Assembly: GCA_022828595.1 (NCBI GenBank)
Contig: JAKGHH010000001.1
Coordinates: 205,983,813-206,047,812, forward strand
DNA: 64,000 nucleotides
Direction of reading: 5' to 3'
DNA from: Nelumbo lutea
Taxonomy: Eukaryota > Streptophyta > Magnoliopsida > Proteales > Nelumbonaceae
Part shown: positions 56,029 through 64,000 of the stretch, piece by piece
Layout of the letters: every line of letters starts with the position of its first letter
Position numbering within the stretch: the stretch's first letter is position 1
Made by a program: the position numbers and the translations under genes
Notes under the pieces: model-generated
Database searches by the model: none
What the model was told of the DNA's origin: nothing
What the model saw: the letters and a program-made list of their open reading frames with translations, nothing else

Positions 56029-56830
56029 TCAGGACTCTATTATTGTGTTATTTTCAACAACATTTTCAATTTTTTTATTTATAAGGAACCGATAAGCCAC
56101 ACCATTTTGTGCATAGCCATTGAACACATAGTCATAGGTTTTCAGTCCTAATTTATTTCTTTTAAGTTCAGGTATTCCAACATTTGCTAAGCAGCCCCAA
56201 ACTTTTAGATAGTTCAAACTAGGTTTTCTGTTATGCCAAAGTTCAAAGGGTATTTTTCCTTTCTTCTTGGGTGGTATTCTATTATATAAGTGACAAGCCA
56301 TTATGATTGCTTCCCCCCACAACTTTAGAGGTGCACCTAAACTAATTAACATTGCATTCATCATTTTTTTAAGTGTTCTATTAAGTCTTTCTGCAACTCC
56401 ATTAGATTCAAGTTGATAGGGGGCTGTGGTTTCATGTATGATTCTATTTTCTTCAAAAAAATTTTAATGGTTTGTCTATCATACTCAGTTCTTCTATCTG
56501 TTATAAGTCCTTTTATTTTCTTTCCTAATTGATTTTCTACTTCAGTTTTGTAGTTTATGAAAGCTTGATCAGCCACATCTTTTGATCTAAGTAGAACTAT
56601 TTTTGCATATCTAGAGAAATCATTTGTAAATGTTATATAGTATCTTTTTCCTCCTCTAGTTTCATGACATTTAAGGTCTCATAGATCATTGTGTATAAGT
56701 TGTAACAATTCAACTTCTCTTTGTACACTTTTACGAGGTTTCTTAATAAATTTTGCTTCTACACATACTTGACATTTTTCTTTTGTAAAATTAATAGGAA
56801 CATTCAAAACTCCTAATTTACATAAGCGTT
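56029..56830 (-). pseudogene. Copia integrase remnant
   Basis: The minus strand shows a CQVC zinc-binding pair (about 56770), then KIKGLITDRRTEYD, where the usual core TDNG motif is altered, then after a one-base frame break at the A/T run near 56460 the block with NGVAERLNRTLKK that carries the catalytic Glu. The last piece (56364-56029) has LKLWGEAIIMACHLYNRIPP and YLKVWGCLANV. Stops and the frameshift make it inactive. Confidence 0.8.
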
Positions 56831-57095
56831 TTAAATAAGGAGTACTACGATGTTCTAGTTAGCATGCCAAATATCAAAAGATTAAAAAATATAAGGAAAA
56901 GAATAAGCAATTTTATTCATAATAATATCAGAAACATTCAGTACAAACAATCCTCCTACATTTTATCATTTTCCAATAAATACATTATTTTTAGTCAACA
57001 CAACATTTTTTTCTTCAAATGTGAGTTTCAGTCCTACTTTATTGAGGAGTGCTCCCAGTACCTATTTCCGTCGGATCTCCAACACATGCAGTACA

Positions 57096-57311
57096 TCATT
57101 CAGCATTTGAATTTTTTTCTGAAGTTAGTTTTAAGAGCACATTTTCTTTGCTAATGACCTTTGAAGTTTGTGAGTTTCCCATGAAGACTTGCTCTCCTTC
57201 AATCTGAGTTGTATACTCATAGAAGGAGTTGCGGTCCCTACAGATGTGCTCGGTAGCACCAGTGTCTAGTACCCACTCCTTCGACTTATCAACTAAGTTT
57301 ACCTCAGTCAA
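57096..57311 (-). pseudogene. Copia protease
   Basis: KEWVLDTGATEHICRDRNSF contains the intact D-T-G active-site triad of copia aspartic proteases, followed by FMGNSQTSKVISKENVLLKL. The protein is open in this segment but separated from the rest by stops. Confidence 0.78.
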
Positions 57312-57319
57312 ATTGACTT

Positions 57320-58113
57320 TCAGTTACCCACAGTTATTCTTTCGGTACCGGCAGTCCTTGTAATGTCTGGGTTTGCCACATATATAGCAATTTCCTTTCT
57401 TTTGTTACTTCTTGAATTTTTTTGTCATTTTTCACATTCAAGTTCTTTTTGAATTTTGTAGTCTTTTCCTCCACCATATTGATTTTGGAAAACTGGCCCT
57501 CATCTTTTTTTTTTTTTTTGTGTTCTTTTCTTCAATCTTAATTTGGACCACTACTTGGTCCAAAGTAGTGTCCTTCCTCTTGTGCTTCATACTGGTCTTG
57601 AAATTATTCCATATATGTGGCAGTTTTTCTATGAGAGAACCGGCAATGAATTCATCTAGCAGTACCATGCCTTCCTTTGTTAGTTCCCCTACAAGAACTT
57701 GGAACTCATCTATTTGGGTAGACATGTCCATGTCTTATTTCATGGTGAAGTGTAGGAAGTTGGCAATAACATATTTCTTGTTTCTGACATTTTCTAGAGC
57801 ATACTTAGTGTCCAATGCAATCCAGATTTCATAAACATAATTGTAAGAAGAGTAGACATTGTACAGTTCATTAGACAAGCAGTTTAGGATATGGTTGGTG
57901 CAGAGCTTGTAGTTGGGACACTTAGTCACTCTCCTTGTTTGATGGGTTGGGTTCGGCCAAAGCAAAGTGTACCCCTAACTGTTCTAAGGCAAACAACAGG
58001 CATTGTCTCCAATGCTTGTAGTTGGTTCCATTGAATGATTCAATCTTAGAAAAGTCGGGAACTGTTGACAGTATTCGATTTCTCTTGAAGGGGTTAGCAG
58101 TGATAGGTTTCAT
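57320..58113 (-). pseudogene. Copia gag with zinc knuckle
   Basis: It starts with an ATG at 58113, 19 bases inside the LTR boundary: SFNGTNYKHWRQCLLFALEQ is typical of copia gag N-termini. Further pieces include MDMSTQIDEFQVLVGELTKE and AGSLIEKLPHIWNNFKTSMK. The knuckle CYICGKPRHYKDC (about 57345-57395) has one residue fewer than the usual C-x2-C-x4-H-x4-C. The frame is broken in several places. Confidence 0.75.
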
Positions 58114-58130
58114 AAATACGGTTTTAAGAA

Positions 58131-58420
58131 TATTGTAATAACAGTAAAGAGAGCAGATGGAATTTATTGGTAATCACTTTCCAAATCGAAGTTGCAGTGA
58201 TGTGAAGTTGTTGCAGGAACTCGAAACTGGGAATTGCAGGAAGATGGAGGGTTGAGTTGTGACACTTAATCACTCTCCTTGAAACTGTATTTGCCCCCTA
58301 TGGTGCAACCAGGTGATAGCAAACCGGTCGCAAAGATAAAACAGCCCACAGGCCAATGGTAGGCATGTACTCGCTTATTAGACCTTCGTGAACTACAAAA
58401 AATTGATGCTCAGATTTCCC
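58131..58420 (-). repeat. Right-hand copia LTR, recognisable part only
   Basis: It is homologous to 52938-53232 with dispersed substitutions. Beyond GCTCAGATTTC (about 58417) the sequence is unrelated to the rest of the left LTR, although another TCCAACA occurs at 58796-58802. Confidence 0.6.
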
Positions 58421-59121
58421 CCGATAAATGAAGCTCCCTATTTTATAGGGCTTAATAGTTAATGCAAAAAGAACACTTTAAATGAAAGGAGACTAACTGA
58501 GAGTGACATCACATTTCACTTAATTATGTGATGATGGATTTGGGAAATTGAGAGGAAAATTAAATGAATTTGAAACAGGTTTAGGATGAAGGGTTCTTAA
58601 GTGGCTTTGGGAATAGGAAAGACAGTTTTTGCATAATTTGTCAAAAACTGCTTTCTGAAAAACGTAACAATGTAATGTCAAAAAGCACAAACTATAATCG
58701 GGGCACTGTTCTTTTGGACATAGCACAAATCAAAAGCTTATCGAGTCCCAACCCTATTTCGCATAAATAGTTGAATACATGTATCATTTCATTTCTCCAA
58801 CAGTGGCAATTGTTCTTGTTGTTTCGAGGAAACATATGAATGAATAACAAAATGAAAGAGCCAAAACTGCAATTTTGTATCGAGTAAAACAATTACAGTA
58901 CCAAAAAAAAGGAAACAATTGCTAGTTATGCACCCCTTTACAAGAAAGAAAAACAAAAATCAATGTGGTTAAGATCAAAGCCAATGACTCTCTGCACGTC
59001 AAGCTTCATCAACCGCCTGCTGTCCTCGTGACAGGACTAATCCCTTGATTTGGAGGTTTGGTATAGAACTTTTCTAAATATATGATGTATTTTCGAATTT
59101 CGATAGATGAGAATACTGCAG
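58421..59121. other. Spacer and probable 3' UTR of the MFS gene
   Basis: No domain was found. A TATA-like CTATTTTATAGGGC at 58438-58451 may belong to the copia LTR. The part next to 59122 is likely 3' UTR of the minus-strand transporter gene. Confidence 0.4.
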
Positions 59122-62100
59122 TTAATACGATTGCATCTGTCTCCGATTCCGTTCAAAACTGTCATAAGCAGGTCTGGTCCGTATGAAGAGTAACACACTG
59201 GATGCTAGGCCTAACAAGGAAATGCATCCCCACGACACAAAGGTTTGTAGGTAGCAATTTCTCCCCATGCACACCATCTCCCCATCCAACTTACCCGAGT
59301 CCCGGAACGTCACGCCGGCGTTGGCATCGTAGATGACTGCGGCCATGAATCCATACGCAAGAGATCCAATTGGAATGTTAGTGATGAGGATGTTGTGGTT
59401 CACACCCATGCTGTTAGGGCCAAATAACTCCGATGTGATTGAAACGGCTGCAGCAAATATGAATCCGGAGCTCAGACCGATGAGGGCGGTTCCGGCGTGC
59501 AATGCCATACTGCTGCCAGAGGCGGCAAGGATAAAGAAGGCGATCGGCGTCGGCAAGAGAGCCATTGTGAGCCATCCCGTGCGTGCGAAATACATCTTCC
59601 TGCATACATAAATGTTTTATATATAATTATCTAGGATTTCCCCTTGTCCATTTTGACATCTGAAATTCTTATAACCAATCAACTATATAGTATGGTAATA
59701 AATCAAGTGAGTATTTATCAAAATTCACAAAAGGTTTTAATTGGTCAAAGCTGTTCAGATTCCAATTTTTTCTTTTTTCGAACAGGAAACTAATGTAAGC
59801 TATTTGATAGGTTCTGTTTGTTTCTTGTCCGTCTCTCTAGAAGTTAAAGGAAATATCATAAATTTTTTATACATGAATATTTGAGCAATACAGATGGTCT
59901 TCTATTGGAATTTGGAGGGATGTTCTGAATCAGCCATGTCTGGCACTGGCATATACCAAAAGAAGCCTACGGTGTAGGCTTCGTCCTTGATTGTATGTCA
60001 GGATTCACAATTAGCAACGGTCTTTCCAATTTTTCGGACCAAATTAAACTGTTTTGATATTAAACCAAATAATATCAATTAAAATACCCCAAATAATACA
60101 TTTAAGAGGTAAAACTTAAAAACTTTTTTATTATTTTAAGATAAAACAAAATAATTTATTATATACTTATAATTTAATACATTTGGTTTGCTTTATAAAA
60201 TCTAAAAAAAAAGATAAATCAAAACCGTAAAATGAAATTTAAAAAAAATGACAAATGAAATCAAATCATAAATTCAGTTTGGTTCAATTCGGTTTTAAGG
60301 TTTGAATCCTACAAGGCTACAATGGACACCCTTGCAAACAGTTATTAACTATATTGTCAATTGTTCACCATCTAAGAAACCCCCTCCTCCCCAAAGAAGA
60401 TCCCCTTAGAATCGAAAGTCCCGGAAAAAAACTTTCTTTCAATCAGTGTCAGAAACTGATACTTATCTGTAAATTTTGATTTGAAAATCTCCCCAAATTG
60501 ACAGGAATTAACCAAGCGATGAAGCTATTGGGTGTGATGACTTTGGTTCCCCACCCAGGAAGGAAAGGTTATCAAAGCAGACAATGACATAAAGGTAGAT
60601 CAATCAAGTGTAAATACTCCTTTAGAACGCACAAGTATAAAGATATTCCTAATACACGCTGCAAAGTGGATGTAAACACGGTTTTAGCATGGTATTGTGA
60701 GGACTGAGAACTGCATCCGATAAAAATATTCAGAAAGGAATCAATGGTAGTCCATATCAATAGGCAGCTTTCATCTAAGCAAAATATCCGGGATAAATGA
60801 GGTCTACTCAATCTTTGGATGACTTTTGCACCTCCATTAATTTGCCACGACTTAGGATTCTTGGCCACTTTTCCTACTTGTTAAAGGATAAGGTCATGTG
60901 GACTAATACTATGATGTTGGGTGTATTTCCGGCTGGGTAAAATAGTTACCCACGTCCTTAACCCCAACTCAGGTGGGGGATTAATCCTTCAAACTCCAAA
61001 TCAAATCAGCCCCCCACAACGTCCCACATCACATTCCCGTATTGGGAACATTTTCCCATGATAATGCTAAAAATGATGATATCAGCATTGGAATTGAAAG
61101 ATATTTCCAATACATAGCAGGGATATTTTGTGTCATGTTGTGGGGGGAAATTATGTGGGGGGCTAAAGGTCCCCATCCTAGAGTTGTTGGAAGTTGTGAT
61201 AGCATTCAAATTCACGCTGATCCAATGGATTGGGAAAATACACACAAAAAGGAAGATAGAAGAGTAGGTCTATCAATGATACTCGAAAGTCAAGGTCTGA
61301 TCTGACATCAGATACAATTATATGTATTTATGTAATTGATTGGATTAGAATTTTGTAATATGCATCTGATTAATAAGTGGATTACATTAGGATTTGATTT
61401 CATTTGGTTATTAATGTTTAAATTCAATTATATTATAATATTTATTATTTTTGATATATAAATTTTATATAATTATTATGTTTTATTTAACATTTATTTA
61501 TTATATATAAAAGTTAAAAAATAATTAACTTTTTAATTTTATTGTAAAGATTAAAATAGGATTTGGATATAAATTTTCAATAATCGAATCAGATTCGGAT
61601 TTTGCTGAATCCAATCCGATTATTGAAAGCTTATAAAGCAACATATTAATAACGGGAGTCGATACCGCATATCCGCTGGGGCGCTGGGCATACCCAGCTA
61701 AGGTACTGATTGAGCAACCATTCGGATGGTTAGAAAGCTGGTTAACTCAGTGACGAAGAGTGGAGTAGACTAATGAAAATAGGAGGAATTACTTACGCAC
61801 GCATGAAGTCCGGAGCTGCTGACAGCAGACGGCCGAAGAAAGAGCAGGATGAGTAGAGCGTGACGAGCGTCGTAGTGTGGGAGCTAAACCCAAGCGATTG
61901 TGCAATCTGCCCAAGATTGTTACTGTATACCAGCCCAATCGTACCCCCACAGAAATATGCAACGTAGTAGAGCCAGAAGTCCCACCTACGAACCAGCATC
62001 CGAGCAGGGTGTTCCTCACCGAGCATCACCAACTTGTCCTTCTCGATTACCCTCTCACAGCACCCATCATTCTCTCCTTCATCGTGTCTAGCATCTCCAT

Positions 62101-62728
62101 TAGAAATTATGTTGCCAGTAAGCAGTGTGTTGCTACTGCCATTTCCGTTGACGTTCTCACGTCCAATGAACTCCTTGTGAAGCTCAAGATCATCGATGTC
62201 GACGAGATTGAAGCCGGAGCCTTGGAGGCGGAAGCTGGAGTGGACGGTCCGGTGGACCCAATCTCGAGCGTACAGCGTGCCGGGGATGCATAAGGGGATG
62301 ACGAGAAGGAGGACAGCCCCAGCAAAGAGGAAGCGCGCGGTTGATGCGCTGGAGGAAACTGAGTTGAGGAGGAGGAGGTAGAGGCCGGTGAATATGGCGA
62401 GGATGTTGAGAAAGAGGAATACAAGGGAATCACGGCGAACGACGTCGGAGGGGAGGGTTTGAAACGGGGGCTGGCGGAGGATTGGTAGGAGCGCAGCTAT
62501 AGAGGTGAAAAGAGGGATAAGTGCATTGAGAAGTAGATACACAGCATCGTCGCTGGAGTTTACGGCATTAGCAGCAAGGCTGTATATAGCGGCGCTCACT
62601 CCATTAAAGCTGATGGTGAGGGACAGAGCAAGGGCCCGGTTCACCGGAAAGTTTCTGATGCAGAGAACAAAGCACACGGTGTTGAACCAACAAATGCTAC
62701 AGCCGGCCAACAAGCACAGAAGAAACAC
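59122..62728 (-). CDS. Nodulin-like / MFS transporter, NFD4-like (5' exon missing from the window)
   Basis: Two minus-strand exons are supported. Exon at 62728-61797 starts after the acceptor TTGGCAG and reads VFLLCLLAGCSICWFNTVCF, then NRALALSLTISFNGVSAAIY, GLYLLLLNSVSS and, after a hydrophilic loop, EEHPARMLVRRWDFWLYYVA and GRLLSAAPDFMR. The donor GTAAGT begins at 61796. Exon at 59599-59122 resumes in frame as AKMYFARTGWLTMALLPTPI and ends RPAYDSFERNRRQMQSY. Together there are 469 residues. The family (Nodulin-like domain plus major facilitator) normally has about 110 more at the N-terminus, starting with a transmembrane segment. No such exon is recognisable from 62729 to 64000, so it is probably further right. 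The 2.2-kb intron holds a family B MITE. Family members are membrane proteins of uncertain substrate; one Arabidopsis member is named NUCLEAR FUSION DEFECTIVE 4. Confidence 0.88.
61008..61164. mobile_element. Family B MITE in the MFS intron
   Basis: The left arm AGCCCCCCACAACGTCCCAC and the right arm GTTGTGGGGGGAAATTATGT, then GGGGGGCT, are inverted. The inner arms match over TATTGG(G/A)AA and GATGATATCA. It is related to 17307-17446 and 42576-43188. Confidence 0.6.
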
Positions 62729-64000
62729 CTGCCAATGAACAAAACAATTAGTTCTAATTTAGTAGTTAACCTGTTAGTTAATCCATTTCCTTGGAATGCA
62801 AGAAAATTTTGTAAACAACTGAGACTCAATTCGGTGTCTGGACTTCCTTAATGAATAGTGAGTTGACTCGGCGTGTTTAATAGGCGAGTGAATAAAGTAG
62901 ACATCGTAATCGTAAATACTTGTACACAGTTCCCTCGTTGGAGCACATTGCACAGGCACTGCATAAATTATGACAGCTATCTTAGAAATTTTGCCTGATT
63001 CATTTTGTCTGGGGTTTTTATCGTTCAGTCCACCTTTTAAATTTTTATGAATCTGTGCTGTTGGTAGTGGCGGGTGAGGGAGTAGATAATAAATTTTAAA
63101 ATTAATACGTTCAGAAAATCAATGTATTATTAGAAACAATACACTTACAAATCAACATATTGTTCAAATTTAGAAAATCAATATATTGCTAAACATAACA
63201 TATTTAGAAAACCAATAAAAATTATTGTGGGACAATGTGTCGAACTTTACTAAGTGTTTGGTCTACTTGACCTTGACTCATACTTCTTTGACAAGAGGGC
63301 ACTACTAAGTGTTCTTGTGACTCATATATTTAGAAAACCAATATATTATTTAATTATTTTTCATGTGGCTAAGAGGGCACGGGTTAAACCAAGAAAAAAA
63401 CACCTAGCGACGAAGGGATTTGAACCCAACGTCTCCCTCCCAAAACTTGTCCTGCTTGGGCCATACCAGATCTGCTCTTCACTCGTGAGCACCGTACTAT
63501 ACATTGAGAACATTTCCCCTATTTATAAATTATTATTTATGGGAGATATTTCTAAAGTAGATATGCATGTGAGGCGCCCCTGTGTGAGGAGCAGATCCCG
63601 TTCCTGCTAATGTGTTGATATGTCACGTCCAAAACACTGCCAAAAGCCTGGATTATTGGTGTTGCTAGGGATCTTCTATCCGCAAAATACGCTCCCATTT
63701 ATGTCTCAATAGGCCACTGCAAGTGTACATTTGGAAACATCTCCCGTGTCATACCCTTTGATAGCCATACACTGGGAACATATTCGTGTGCTTGTATGGT
63801 TTTACTCATGTGAGAGATATTACCAATGCACAATGTCCAAGGGGTTATGAAGATGCTTTTGTGAGTTCTGAATATGAATTTATTTCCTACTGTACATGTA
63901 GGAGTGAAATGGATGATTGGGATGTTGGTAGCTGATCCAAACTCTACTGGTCCCCAACAGCCAAAATTAATCAAGCGGCCAAATTTGCACAATTAATCTA
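62729..64000. other. Intron or upstream region of the MFS gene, with repeat fragments
   Basis: No exon was recognised. About 63480-63605 (ACATTTCCCCTATTTATAAA, ATGGGAGATATTTC, GAGGCGCCCCTGTGTGAGGAGCAG) resembles the fragment at 51240-51345. About 63715-63840 is another weak palindrome of the same general type. Confidence 0.45.
63405..63470 (-). mobile_element. tRNA-like / SINE-head sequence
   Basis: On the minus strand TGGCCCAAGCAGG fits the Pol III A box and GGTTCAAATCC is a perfect B box, about 35 bases apart. TTTTTTT follows about 20 bases later and could terminate Pol III. The arms do not fold into a proper tRNA cloverleaf, so a tRNA gene is not claimed. Confidence 0.4.

Larger units (their letters stand above)
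52938..58420 (-). mobile_element. Ty1/copia LTR retrotransposon, decayed
   Basis: Gag, protease, integrase, RT and RNase H remnants occur in copia order on the minus strand (from about 58113 down to 54232). The left LTR, with TG...CA ends, is 52938-53780. A right-hand LTR is recognisable from 58131 to about 58420 only, where homology stops. The first two bases of that copy read TA instead of TG. No matching target duplication was found, so the right end is uncertain. Confidence 0.82.

Noticed and set aside
62774..62959. Missing first exon of the MFS gene
   Set aside because: The reading frame does not show the expected first transmembrane segments and no donor site joins it to the acceptor at 62729.
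63405..63470. A tRNA gene
   Set aside because: The A and B boxes are present, but acceptor and T arms do not pair as in a tRNA.
1..64000. CRISPR arrays, bacterial operons or phage genes
   Set aside because: The regular repeats found are plant minisatellites or transposon arrays without unique spacers; the gene structure is eukaryotic.

Overview
This window looks like nuclear DNA of a flowering plant. The genes have plant-type GT-AG introns and belong to plant families: a plastid sugar-phosphate translocator, an F-box/DUF295 protein, a secreted GH9 endoglucanase and a Nodulin-like/MFS transporter. Most of the rest is transposon-derived: Tat-like Ty3/gypsy, Ty1/copia, hAT, PIF/Harbinger, Helitron and SINE. 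The species cannot be fixed from sequence alone.

Layout. 1-4849: intronless xylulose-5-phosphate/phosphate translocator gene (1655-2971, +) and its flanks. 4850-13967: degenerate Ty3/gypsy element on + (element 1). 14332-17060: F-box/DUF295 gene on -, with a 5'-UTR intron that carries a 116-bp Tourist-like MITE. 17300-24676: repeat-rich desert with fold-back elements, two adjoining Helitron-like 3' ends, a SINE with target duplication, a 757-bp Harbinger-type element, a 363-bp hAT-type MITE with a perfect 8-bp duplication, about 1.1 kb of purine-rich simple sequence, and a locally duplicated dispersed repeat. 24677-35169: second Ty3/gypsy element, on - (element 2), bounded by a perfect ATTCC duplication. 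36373-38760: decayed hAT transposase gene (-). 38830-43860: LTR fragment, minisatellites, nested MITEs and a long-TIR fold-back. 47008-50212: six-exon GH9 endo-1,4-beta-glucanase (+), whose last intron is of GC-AG type. 51950-52450: hAT-type MITE. 52938-58420 or beyond: decayed Ty1/copia element (-). 59122-62728: last two exons of a Nodulin-like/MFS transporter (-), with the 5' exon not seen and probably beyond the right edge.

Four cellular genes are supported: two complete single-ORF genes (XPT and F-box), one complete multi-exon gene (GH9) and one 5'-partial gene (MFS). They are unrelated in function and do not form a cluster.

The most notable structure is shared by the two gypsy elements. 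Between pol and the 3' LTR each carries tandem repeats and then a gene-like unit on the opposite strand, with an identical TATAAATAGG box about 300-330 bp inside the LTR. The protein pieces read as a globular head, a coiled coil and an acidic tail, and in element 2 there is a frame-preserving intron. Extra ORFs of this kind are known in Tat-lineage elements. The paired antisense promoter box is the part that most deserves follow-up.
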